Below are positions 1-5,796 of a DNA stretch of 9,314 bases, in pieces (within the stretch, counting starts at the first letter, position 1; each line of letters begins with the position of its first letter). This stretch comes from a bacterium (lineage in GTDB: Bacteria; Cyanobacteriota; Vampirovibrionia; Gastranaerophilales; Gastranaerophilaceae), in contig SFZC01000094.1 in NCBI GenBank assembly GCA_004558955.1, positions 1 to 9,314 of the forward strand, in the 5' to 3' direction. The notes below the pieces were generated by a model. It made no database searches. It worked only from the letters and a program-made list of their open reading frames with translations, and had not been told where the DNA came from. A program made the position numbers and the translations under genes.

Positions 1-1
1 T

Positions 2-424
2 GATGCTCACGCAACTTATTCTATCAGGAGTTCTCGAAAAGATAAGGAAAATGAATTGATTGCGTTGATGCAAAATATTGTTGACGAATTTAACAATGAT
101 TATCAGGGTATTGCGACTGCAACAATTACTTTTACTGAAAAAATGCCAATGTTTGAAAAAAATGATGACGATACAGTGCCGAATATGTTTGAAAAAGTTG
201 CAAAAGAACTTGGCGTAGAACCTGAAATTTCCTCTTTTCACGCAGGTGCGGAAACTCATATTTATGCAAACAGAACCAATGCTAAGGGTGAAAATTTCTC
301 TCCGTATTTGATTGGTTTGGCTACGGTTTGCAATATGCACTCGGCTCGTGAGTATGTGGATTACAAAACAATGATTAAAGGGCAGGAATTGTTGAAAGCG
401 TTTTTTGAGGCATTTAACAAATAA
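2..424 (+). CDS. M20-family metallopeptidase, peptidase T-like (C-terminal part, 5' end outside the window)
   Basis: The reading frame is open from base 2 to the TAA at 422-424, giving 140 residues. The true start lies upstream of the window, so the in-frame TTG at 56 is not the start. The fragment opens with DAHATYSIRSS, which resembles the inter-domain dimerisation segment of M20 peptidases. It then has HAGAETHIYANR and, near the end, a PYLIGLATVCNMHSAREYVDY block. In M20 enzymes the His of this C-terminal HS..E block is a zinc ligand, and the HAG(A/L)E block lines the active site. The family consists of cytosolic di-zinc aminopeptidases that trim small peptides (PepT releases the N-terminal residue of tripeptides). 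The catalytic-domain N-terminus cannot be seen, so PepT versus another M20 subfamily is unresolved. The stop codon overlaps the next gene's ATG (TAATG), suggesting translational coupling. Confidence 0.8.
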   Translation, partial: DAHATYSIRSSRKDKENELIALMQNIVDEFNNDYQGIATATITFTEKMPMFEKNDDDTVPNMFEKVAKELGVEPEISSFHAGAETHIYANRTNAKGENFSPYLIGLATVCNMHSAREYVDYKTMIKGQELLKAFFEAFNK

Positions 425-1254
425 TGCACTTGGTAAAGTTGAATTTGGCAAGGAATTGCCTGAAATATTTGATTAAATTATACGGGATAAATGAGATATT
501 TATCCCGTTTTATACTTGTCCTACCGTATGGAATGCCGTGCGACAAGCGGGTTGTCGTGTGGAGTTTTATCATATTGATACTAACTTTTTGCCTGTTCAA
601 CATTTTCCAAAAGATGCTTTTATTTTATATACAAATTATTTTGGATTAAATACTGAAAATTGCAAAAATTTGGTAAAAATTTATCCGAATTTGATTGTTG
701 ATAATTCACATTCTTTTTTCAGTGAATCTGTCGGACTTGCGAGTTTTAATTCCTTGAGAAAGTTTTTTGATGTGACAAATGGGGCATATTTGTTTGTTGA
801 AAAACTTTTGGAGAATGATTTTGAACAGGATAATTTATATTTGCCGAGTGTGAAATTTAATCAAAATTATCCTGAATTTTTAAATAATGAATTGCTTTTA
901 AATCAAGAAATATCAATAAAAACGTTATCTGAAAATGTACAAAATAAGATGAAAAATATTGATTTTTGTTTTGAAAAAGAAAGAAGAATACACCTTTTTA
1001 AGCAGTATGAAAAAATCTTTCAGGCAGACAATGAGATTTTCTTAATGCTTAGTGACGGTGAAGTTCCATATTGCTATCCGTTTTGTACCTCAAAGACAAT
1101 TTATAATAAAATCTTTAATGAAAACGGCATAATTTTGTTAAAATTATGGAAAAATTATCCTAAAAATTTTGAAGAATATTATTTGAACAATACTGCTGTA
1201 ATTCCGCTTGATGATGACGATTTGGCAAAGAAAATAATTTCTGTTTTGGGTTAA
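424..1254 (+). CDS. Short DegT/DnrJ/EryC1/StrS-like PLP-dependent enzyme
   Basis: This 276-residue protein looks like a compact member of the DegT sugar-aminotransferase fold. It shows an IFIPFYTCPTVWNAV cofactor-domain start (about 25-39), then FILYTNYFG (67-74). VDNSH (92-96) has Asp93 placed to pair with the PLP pyridine nitrogen. SFNSLRKFF (107-115) has Lys113 placed as the Schiff-base lysine. The usual family length is about 350-400 residues, so this is a short subfamily. The C-terminus (VIPLDDDDLAKKI) still resembles the usual DegT end, so the gene looks complete. In the family such enzymes transaminate keto-sugar nucleotides, but the substrate here cannot be read from sequence. ATG 424 overlaps the preceding stop by one base and has no strong Shine-Dalgarno of its own, consistent with coupling to the peptidase gene. 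It converges on the transporter gene with a 4-base gap. Confidence 0.65.
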   Translation: MHLVKLNLARNCLKYLIKLYGINEIFIPFYTCPTVWNAVRQAGCRVEFYHIDTNFLPVQHFPKDAFILYTNYFGLNTENCKNLVKIYPNLIVDNSHSFFSESVGLASFNSLRKFFDVTNGAYLFVEKLLENDFEQDNLYLPSVKFNQNYPEFLNNELLLNQEISIKTLSENVQNKMKNIDFCFEKERRIHLFKQYEKIFQADNEIFLMLSDGEVPYCYPFCTSKTIYNKIFNENGIILLKLWKNYPKNFEEYYLNNTAVIPLDDDDLAKKIISVLG

Positions 1255-1270
1255 TTTTTTATGAAAAATT
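1253..1270. terminator. A/T-only hairpin between convergent genes, possible weak bidirectional terminator
   Basis: AATTTTT and AAAAATT form a perfect 7-bp inverted repeat around a TATG loop, exactly at the junction of two convergent genes. The position suits a shared terminator. The stem has no G or C and overlaps both stop codons, so it may be only base-composition noise. Confidence 0.25.
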
Positions 1271-2113
1271 CCTGCGTTTCATCAACAAAACTATCGGAGC
1301 AACAAAGAAACATGCGATTGCAAAAATTCTGAAGGTGTCGATGTAAGCCCAAAGAGTTGATTGCTGCAATAGTTGATTGTAGAGCAAGCCTTTTGCAGTA
1401 TAAGCTGCTGAGGCTAAGTCGGTATTAGATAAGAAACTTCCAGTGTAGGCTTCCAATCTTTCCATAAAGGCAGGGTTTAATTCGGTCAATTTTCCGACCA
1501 TCATATTTTGGTGTACTTGTGAAAATCTTGAAATACATGTCGTAACAAGTGAAGTTCCGACAGCGGCACCAACGTTTTTCAACAGGTTTTGAACCCCGCT
1601 GGCGTTTGTCAGTTGTTCGTTTCTAAGCGTTCTGCAAGACAATTCGACAAGCGGAACCATTGCCATAATCAGTCCTAACCCGAAAAGGAAGTTCGGGAAG
1701 GCGATGTTACCGAGTGCAATTTGCAGGTTGATATCGCCAAACAACAAGCCGCCCAATCCAAGTATGCAAAGTCCCGAGATAACCATTTTTCGTTCGCCGA
1801 TTTTGGTTATAAATATTGCACTGAATACTGTTGCCGCCAAACAGCCCGCGCCTCTCGGTACCATTGAAATACCGCTTAAAAACGGAGTGTAGCCCATCAT
1901 TTGTTGTAACATTGACGGCAAAATCGCACTTGATGCCATCATTACACCCATTAAAACTATTTGAATTACCGTGCCGAAGAAAAAGTTTTTATCCTTCATT
2001 ACCGACAAGTCAACAAGAGTATTTTTTTCTTTGATTTGTGTAATCAGAAAGATTATGCCTGAAATGCAGGAAATGGCGGTCATCCTCGGCATCGTTACCT
2101 TTATCCAAAACAA
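1259..2113 (-). pseudogene. DHA2-family MFS drug exporter (EmrB/QacA type), C-terminal half after frameshift
   Basis: This frame carries the second half of a 14-helix EmrB-like proton/drug antiporter. Homology-like sequence starts at about TAISCISGIIFLITQIKEKNT and runs on through VDLSVMKDKNF, a block found at this place in EmrB proteins. It continues through about six hydrophobic helices, including GYTPFLSGISMVPRGAG and NASGVQNLLKNVGAAVGTSL, to the end at RRNFS. The apparent TTG start at 2113 lies inside the upstream frame and has no ribosome binding site. This is therefore the detached end of the gene that begins at 2804, not an independent gene. The two frames differ by +1. Relative to EmrB, roughly 7-8 residues of the DWF... 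linker appear to be missing at the junction (about 2078-2095), so a small deletion of 3n+2 bases (about 20-23) would explain it. A sequencing or assembly error is the alternative. Confidence 0.8.
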
Positions 2114-2804
2114 TTTGCAACAAAACTAACCAAACCGCAAGGAAGAAAAATCCGAGACTGTCGAATTTCAGTCCGGATTGTTTTTTTGCATACGGAGGAT
2201 CTTCCAAAAGTTCTTTTGCCGCAACAAGTACCAAAAATCCGATTGGTATATTTATGTAATAAATGTACGGCCAAGACCAGTTTTCTGTAATCCAACCGCC
2301 GATTGCAGGTCCGATAATCGGAGCAAATACGATTCCCAACCCGAATAACGCCATTGATTGCGGTCGTTTTTCTTTAGGAAAACTTTCCATCATTATAGAT
2401 TGTGATAACGGCAAAATCGCACCGCCGCCGATACCTTGCAAAAATCTTGATAATACCATCATAATCAACGAGTTTGAAATTCCGCATAAAAATGAAGCAA
2501 AGGTGAAAATTATAATACTTAACATAAAGAAGTTTTTACGTCCCATAAATTTACACAGGAAATCAACTGCAGGGATAATGATACCGCTGGCAATCAGGTA
2601 AAAGGTAATTACCCAAGTAACTTCGTTGTGGCTGCAGGAGAATGAACCTGCCATATACGGCAAGGCTACGTTTGAAATCGTTTCGTCCAGTGCATACATA
2701 AAAACCGATGCCATTAACGGTATTGAGATTAACCAAGGGTTTTTTGACGGGTGCCATTCTTCTGCTTGTGGAGCTTTTTCTTGTTTTATAACTTCTTCGC
2801 TCAT
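2010..2804 (-). pseudogene. DHA2-family MFS drug exporter (EmrB/QacA type), N-terminal half, truncated by frameshift
   Basis: Inner-membrane proton/drug antiporter of the DHA2 family. Visible family marks, numbered from ATG 2804, are: MYALDETISNVALP (36-49, motif D with Asp40), KFMGRKNF (85-92, motif A region), LSRFLQGIGGG (118-128, motif B with Arg120) and GIVFAPIIGPAIGG (157-170, antiporter motif C). Helices continue to LQIVLDKGNDA (229-239). The frame then leaves the family pattern and runs through an unrelated hydrophilic tail (DRHFLHFRHN...) to a TGA at 2010. Intact EmrB proteins are about 510-530 residues; this reading frame gives about 264. I prefer ATG 2804, 19 bases after the marR stop, over TTG 2831, which overlaps marR; neither has a strong ribosome binding site. 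Its place directly behind marR fits a repressor-exporter operon, but no emrA or tolC partner is present in the window. Confidence 0.8.
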
Positions 2805-2823
2805 TTTTTTTCTTATTTCTTTT

Positions 2824-3285
2824 TTATTCAAAAACTATTTTACTTGTCTGCTCAATTTGTTGTCTGAAGGTTCTAAGACTTGAGATGACTTGTTTAATTT
2901 CTTCATCTGAAATTGTTGCTTCGTATTTTTCTATTGCAGGTTTTAGATTTTTTAGAATTGAATAGTAAAGCTCTTCACCTTTTTTCGTAATATCAGCAAC
3001 TTTTATCAATTTCCCGTCACGTTCTGCAACGTGGCGTTCCAATAGTCCTTTATCTTCCAAGGCCATAATAAATCTGCCGGTGTGAGCTTTTCCTTTTAGT
3101 ATCAATCGTGCCAAATCCGCCTGAGATAAGCCCGGTTTGGCAATGATTGTATCAAGGATTGTAAATTCATCAATGGAAACCTCACTTGTATAAGATTCTA
3201 ACAATCTGCGAGCGTTTTCGTGGCAAACTCGTGCAGTTAATTCAATTTCGTAGGGAAAACTGTTTATATAAAATTTCTGTTTCAT
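2824..3285 (-). CDS. MarR-family transcriptional regulator
   Basis: This 153-residue protein has the MarR winged-helix layout. N- and C-terminal helices (about 12-35 and 105-145) would form the dimerisation domain. A helix-turn-helix spans about 53-82 (LSQADLARLILKGKAHTGRFIMALEDKGLLER). A wing spans about 84-107 (ERDGKLIKVADITKKGEELY), with Asp90 and Lys92 where the family usually has D.R. Such proteins bind short palindromes as dimers and usually repress themselves and a neighbouring exporter until a phenolic or other small ligand releases them. ATG 3285 is supported by a GAGGA ribosome binding site about 6 bases upstream. The adjacent exporter gene on the same strand is the obvious target. 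Since that exporter is broken, the repressor may now lack its output. Confidence 0.88.
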   Translation of the reverse strand: MKQKFYINSFPYEIELTARVCHENARRLLESYTSEVSIDEFTILDTIIAKPGLSQADLARLILKGKAHTGRFIMALEDKGLLERHVAERDGKLIKVADITKKGEELYYSILKNLKPAIEKYEATISDEEIKQVISSLRTFRQQIEQTSKIVFE

Positions 3286-3314
3286 ACTTCGTCCTCAGTT
3301 TAGTAATGTTAATG

Positions 3315-3348
3315 TATATATCTTTGCATAGATTTATCTACTTGTCAA
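3315..3348 (-). promoter_or_regulatory. Candidate promoter for the marR-emrB operon
   Basis: A perfect -35 hexamer TTGACA lies on the minus strand at 3348-3343, upstream of marR. The best A/T-rich -10 (TATATA, 3320-3315) is 22 bases away. The hexamer at the ideal 17-base distance (AAAGAT) matches the consensus at only 3 of 6 positions. The promoter is plausible from position, but the spacing is poor. Confidence 0.35.
3329..3340. promoter_or_regulatory. 12-bp palindrome, possible MarR operator
   Basis: TAGAT-TT-ATCTA is a perfect inverted repeat (5-bp arms, 2-bp centre). It sits between the candidate -35 and -10 of marR, where a dimeric repressor would block polymerase. Operator function is inferred from position and symmetry alone; AT-rich DNA produces such palindromes by chance. 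Confidence 0.3.
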
Positions 3349-3439
3349 GACTGATAAATTGATATTTGTGGTTTAAACAATTTCGTGATGTTTTTATTTT
3401 GTGAAAATTTAAAATTTAAGAAAACGAAAGGAGAATTTT

Positions 3440-3982
3440 ATGACAACAGTTGAACCTATTAGGGATATTGAACATTTGCACAAATTAGAAAAATATTTTG
3501 AAAAGAAAAGCCCGAGAGATTTGTTATTACTTACTCTTGGGGTAAATTCCGGCTTGAGAATTTCGGATATTGTGGCTCTTAATGTTGGCGATGTAAAGAA
3601 TAAAAATTATATCCAAATTATTGAAAAAAAGACGGGTAAATTTAAAAAATTTCCAATAAATTCCAAGTTAAAACCTTTGTTTGCTGAATATACGAAAGGT
3701 AAAAGTGCGGAAACACCTCTTTTTACAACGATTTTTAATAACCGAATGGATAGGTTTGGAGCGTATTATATTTTGAAAACGGCTTGTAAAGTTTTAAATT
3801 TTCAGGAAAAAATAGGAACTCATACAATGCGGAAAACCTTTGGTTATCACCATTATCAGAAATTCAAGGATGTTGCAATTTTGCAAAAAATATTCAATCA
3901 TTCGAGTCCGCAAATAACCTTGCGATATATAGGAATCGAACAGGATCAAATTGATGACAGTTATAACAATTTTATATTATAA
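3440..3982 (+). CDS. Compact, catalytically complete tyrosine recombinase
   Basis: This 180-residue protein is essentially only the catalytic domain of the XerC/D-lambda integrase family, with no recognisable N-terminal core-binding (SAM-like) domain. All six active-site positions are present: Arg40 (NSGLRISDI), Lys64 (KKTGK, beta-hairpin lysine), His128 and Arg131 (HTMR), His154 (FNHSS) and nucleophile Tyr163 (LRYIG). The family cuts and rejoins DNA at short sites with inverted arms via a 3'-phosphotyrosine. Similar ~180-aa stand-alone recombinases occur in low-GC bacteria. The start at ATG 3440 is well supported by AAAGGAG 6 bases upstream. It sits about 120 bp upstream of a pair of inverted sites with the layout expected for such an enzyme's substrate. 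Next downstream is a degenerate paralogue. The likely role is DNA inversion at those sites (inferred from context); integration or excision of a lost element is the alternative. Confidence 0.9.
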   Translation: MTTVEPIRDIEHLHKLEKYFEKKSPRDLLLLTLGVNSGLRISDIVALNVGDVKNKNYIQIIEKKTGKFKKFPINSKLKPLFAEYTKGKSAETPLFTTIFNNRMDRFGAYYILKTACKVLNFQEKIGTHTMRKTFGYHHYQKFKDVAILQKIFNHSSPQITLRYIGIEQDQIDDSYNNFIL

Positions 3983-4042
3983 ATTCTTAGAAATCTTTGA
4001 GATTTGGACTTAAGTATGAAAAATTTACAGAAATAGCATAAT

Positions 4043-4058
4043 ACAAACACAATGAATT
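4043..4058 (+). repeat. 16-bp direct repeat, copy outside the invertible segment
   Basis: ACAAACACAATGAATT here matches ACAAACAAAATGAATT at 4163-4178 at 15 of 16 positions, exactly 120 bases apart. One copy is outside and one inside the inverted-repeat-bounded segment. It could be a regulator site or a trace of duplication; the A-rich composition makes chance possible. Confidence 0.4.
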
Positions 4059-4099
4059 AAAATAAAAATTCAAACTTAAATAAAAATAAATAGATGCTG

Positions 4100-4130
4100 T
4101 CTCTTAACTTTTTATCTATATTGTAAAGAT
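4100..4130 (-). repeat. Left inverted repeat / recombinase core site
   Basis: Read on the minus strand this 31-mer matches 4261-4291 at 28 of 31 positions; the outer 21 bases (4100-4120) match perfectly. It consists of outer arm AAAGTTAAGA (4111-4102), 8-bp spacer ATAGATAA (4119-4112) and inner arm TCTTTACAAT (4129-4120). The inner arm is a degenerate copy, matching the outer arm's complement at 7 of 10 positions. Confidence 0.85.
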
Positions 4131-4162
4131 ATGAATTTTAACCTATACAAAATCATACTACC

Positions 4163-4178
4163 ACAAACAAAATGAATT
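4163..4178 (+). repeat. 16-bp direct repeat, copy inside the invertible segment
   Basis: This is the partner of 4043-4058, with one mismatch. It lies at the -35 position and spacer of the candidate internal promoter, so it could be a regulator binding site that moves with the segment. Evidence is limited to the match itself. Confidence 0.4.
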
Positions 4179-4191
4179 TAATTTTTATAAT
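4164..4191 (+). promoter_or_regulatory. Candidate promoter inside the invertible segment, facing the glycan operon
   Basis: A perfect TATAAT lies at 4186-4191. The best -35 is CAAACA at 4164-4169 (3 of 6 matches, 16-bp spacer), so the -35 is weak and an activator may be needed. Transcription would start near 4198, cross the right inverted repeat and enter the gene at 4336. In the inverted configuration the same promoter would face the 3' end of the recombinase gene. The opposite strand of the segment has only weaker matches. Confidence 0.45.
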
Positions 4192-4260
4192 AAGAAATTG
4201 TTACAATTACGGTTTTTGCGATTTTGACCTCTAAAAACGAGATATATCAAGCCTTTACCG

Positions 4261-4291
4261 ATCTTAACTTTATAGATAAAAAGTTAAGAGA
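4261..4291 (+). repeat. Right inverted repeat / recombinase core site
   Basis: This site has inner arm TCTTAACTTT (4262-4271), spacer ATAGATAA (4272-4279) and outer arm AAAGTTAAGA (4280-4289). The two arms are perfect inverted copies of each other, as for binding of two recombinase protomers around a strand-exchange region. It lies 44 bases before the next gene. In RNA the arms would form a 10-bp stem in the leader. Confidence 0.85.
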
Positions 4292-4335
4292 TTAAGAAGT
4301 AAAAATATGATATAGAGCATTGCTAGAAGGTATTT

Positions 4336-4872
4336 TTGATTGTGAACGAGTGTTTGCCAATAAAAAGTATAGAAGAGATTAATTTGATAAAGGATTTGTA
4401 TAAGAAAAAACACCAAATCCCTGAACTTGTGATGTTTACGTTGGCAATAAATACCGGTATTGATATTTCCGGCTTGTTAAAACTTACTGTGAAAAATGTA
4501 AAGGATAAGTATTATTTGGAAATTTCTCCAAGAAAAACAGTGCCTGTCGATAAAGAAACAAGAACTTTGATTTCGGGTTTAATAAAAGATAGGGATGCTT
4601 CTGAAATCTTGTTTAAAAACAGAAAAGGTAAAATATTTGACAGAACCACTCTTTATTCTTCCTTTAAAGAAATTTGTTCGGAATTAGGTCTGAGTGACTT
4701 TTATTCGGTTGCATCTTGGCGAAAAACGTTTGCCTATCATTATTACAAGAAGTATAAAGACTTATCGTTTCTGATGTGGTTATTTAACCAGCATTCAGCC
4801 GAACAGGCTTTGAAATTTATTGGTGAAGCAGAAAATATGAATTTGAGATTTAGAGAGGGGGTAGGACTGTAA
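4336..4872 (+). CDS. Catalytically dead tyrosine-recombinase paralogue, possible DNA-binding regulator
   Basis: This 178-residue protein aligns along its length with the recombinase at 3440-3982; for example NTGIDISGLLKL matches NSGLRISDIVAL and RKTFAYHYYKKYKDL matches RKTFGYHHYQKFKDV. The active site is largely gone. First Arg is Asp43, the His of HTMR is Ala126, the third His position is Gln152, and nucleophile Tyr is Phe161 (LKFIG). Only Arg129 and probably Lys67 remain. It cannot form the phosphotyrosine bond by the known mechanism. The frame is intact, which argues for selection on a non-catalytic role such as DNA binding or pairing with the active enzyme. TTG 4336 is chosen because AGAAGG lies 5 bases upstream; GTG 4342 is the alternative. 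It is the first gene after the inverton and stops two bases before the GT32 gene, so it is the operon's leading gene. Confidence 0.8.
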   Translation: MIVNECLPIKSIEEINLIKDLYKKKHQIPELVMFTLAINTGIDISGLLKLTVKNVKDKYYLEISPRKTVPVDKETRTLISGLIKDRDASEILFKNRKGKIFDRTTLYSSFKEICSELGLSDFYSVASWRKTFAYHYYKKYKDLSFLMWLFNQHSAEQALKFIGEAENMNLRFREGVGL

Positions 4873-4874
4873 AG

Positions 4875-5786
4875 ATGCCTAAAATAATTCACTATTTTTA
4901 TGATGATATCAATATTTGGGAGAAAAATGCAAATCCTAATTTTAGAATGTGTTATGCCTCTTGGCTAAAGTATTGTCCTGATTACGAAATAAAACTTTGG
5001 CATACTCATATGCCTGAATTTCAAGAAATTTTAAAACAATCTAAATTTGTTAGAGAATGCTACAAACGAAAGATGTGGGCTTTTGTTGCTGATTATATCA
5101 GACATTACGCATTGTTTAATTATGGAGGCATTTATTTAGATACGGATGTACAACTAATTAAAAATTTTGATGAATATATTGAAAAACCGTTTTTCTGTAG
5201 TATAGAAGGTGATTTTTATAATAGGAAGAACTTGTTGGAATCTGCGGTTATAGGAGGAAAAAAGGGACATTCTGTATTTAAAGACATGCTAGATATTTAT
5301 AATTCGGATGAAATATTTTCTATTAATTATTTTATAGATCCTGTAGTTTTGACCGAATATGTTGCTAAAAAATATGGGTTTGAATTTATTGAATATAACA
5401 ATGGATATGAAGAAAAAGCAAAAGAATATTATAAGACGACTGATAAATATCAATTAGAAGACATTGAATTGTATCTAAATCAAAAAATAACAAAAATTAA
5501 AGATACAGATATTGAGATATATCCTTCTGAATACTTTTGTCCTGCTTGGACTGCTTTTGGAGAAAAAGCATTTACTGATAAAACGGTTGCTATTCATTGG
5601 AATCAAAGTTCTTGGTGGAATAATTCAAGGTCCATTACAGAAATAGAAGCTTTTCAATATAAAAATCCTGTAAAAAGATTTTTGTATTGTGAGAGTGAAC
5701 GTATTGGAAAGTTATTTACTTTTGCTATTCCGAATAAAAATGTTCGCAGACAAATGAGAGATAAAATAATAGAAATATTAAGATAA
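4875..5786 (+). CDS. GT32-like glycosyltransferase (OCH1/capsular sugar transferase family)
   Basis: This 303-residue cytoplasmic GT-A glycosyltransferase opens with MPKIIHYFYDD. It continues with SWLKYCPDYEIKLW (29-42), then KMWAFVADYIRHYALFNYGGIYLDTDVQL (66-94). That series is characteristic of the DXD sugar-transferase family (PF04488, GT32). Asp89-Thr-Asp91 is the metal and nucleotide-sugar binding DXD. Members add hexoses in LPS O-chains, capsules or yeast mannan outer chains; donor and acceptor are not predictable here. The C-terminus (285-303, IPNKNVRRQMRDK...) is a basic amphipathic tail of a kind seen on many polysaccharide glycosyltransferases, perhaps for membrane contact. ATG 4875 is two bases after the preceding stop, with AGGA 8 bases upstream inside that gene, so translation is probably coupled. 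Confidence 0.85.
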   Translation: MPKIIHYFYDDINIWEKNANPNFRMCYASWLKYCPDYEIKLWHTHMPEFQEILKQSKFVRECYKRKMWAFVADYIRHYALFNYGGIYLDTDVQLIKNFDEYIEKPFFCSIEGDFYNRKNLLESAVIGGKKGHSVFKDMLDIYNSDEIFSINYFIDPVVLTEYVAKKYGFEFIEYNNGYEEKAKEYYKTTDKYQLEDIELYLNQKITKIKDTDIEIYPSEYFCPAWTAFGEKAFTDKTVAIHWNQSSWWNNSRSITEIEAFQYKNPVKRFLYCESERIGKLFTFAIPNKNVRRQMRDKIIEILR

Positions 5787-5796
5787 GGAGAAGAAA

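Larger units (their letters stand above)
4100..4291. other. Candidate invertible DNA element (inverton) with internal promoter
   Basis: The 353-bp non-coding stretch 3983-4335 contains no credible gene. Its centre is bounded by two 31-bp inverted repeats (see 4100-4130 and 4261-4291) enclosing 130 bp. Each repeat has the arm-spacer-arm layout of a tyrosine-recombinase core site, and the two spacers are identical but in opposite orientation. Recombination between sites so arranged gives inversion, not excision. The enclosed segment carries a perfect TATAAT reading rightward toward 4336. A catalytically complete recombinase gene ends about 120 bp to the left. This matches known phase-variation switches that flip promoters of surface-structure operons. 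The flank 3983-4099 shows only A/T-rich DNA and a short direct repeat; 4292-4335 is leader sequence of the next gene. Inversion itself is inferred. A non-autonomous mobile element is the main alternative. Confidence 0.7.

Noticed and set aside
2010..2113. Programmed ribosomal frameshift joining the two exporter halves
   Set aside because: No recognisable slippery sequence with a stimulator is seen at the junction. The linker residues appear to be missing, which points to mutation or assembly error rather than recoding.
1704..2601. Plus-strand reading frames across the exporter gene
   Set aside because: They are antisense to clear MFS family sequence, have no family-like content and no ribosome binding sites.
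2563..2757. Minus-strand 64-aa frame within the exporter N-half
   Set aside because: It is an out-of-frame shadow of the MFS coding sequence, with no independent start signal.
3983..4099. A small gene or terminator just after the active recombinase
   Set aside because: Only short A/T-rich frames and a 5-bp AAATC/GATTT stem without a T-run are present, so nothing can be supported.
4262..4289. The hairpin in the right repeat as a rho-independent terminator
   Set aside because: The stem is A/T-rich with only two G/C pairs per arm and no T-run follows. The symmetry is better explained as two recombinase arms.
4100..4291. The inverted repeats as termini of a MITE or small insertion element
   Set aside because: No flanking target-site duplication is evident. 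The repeats have an internal arm-spacer-arm structure typical of recombinase sites, and a recombinase gene is adjacent. Not fully excluded; genome copy number would decide.
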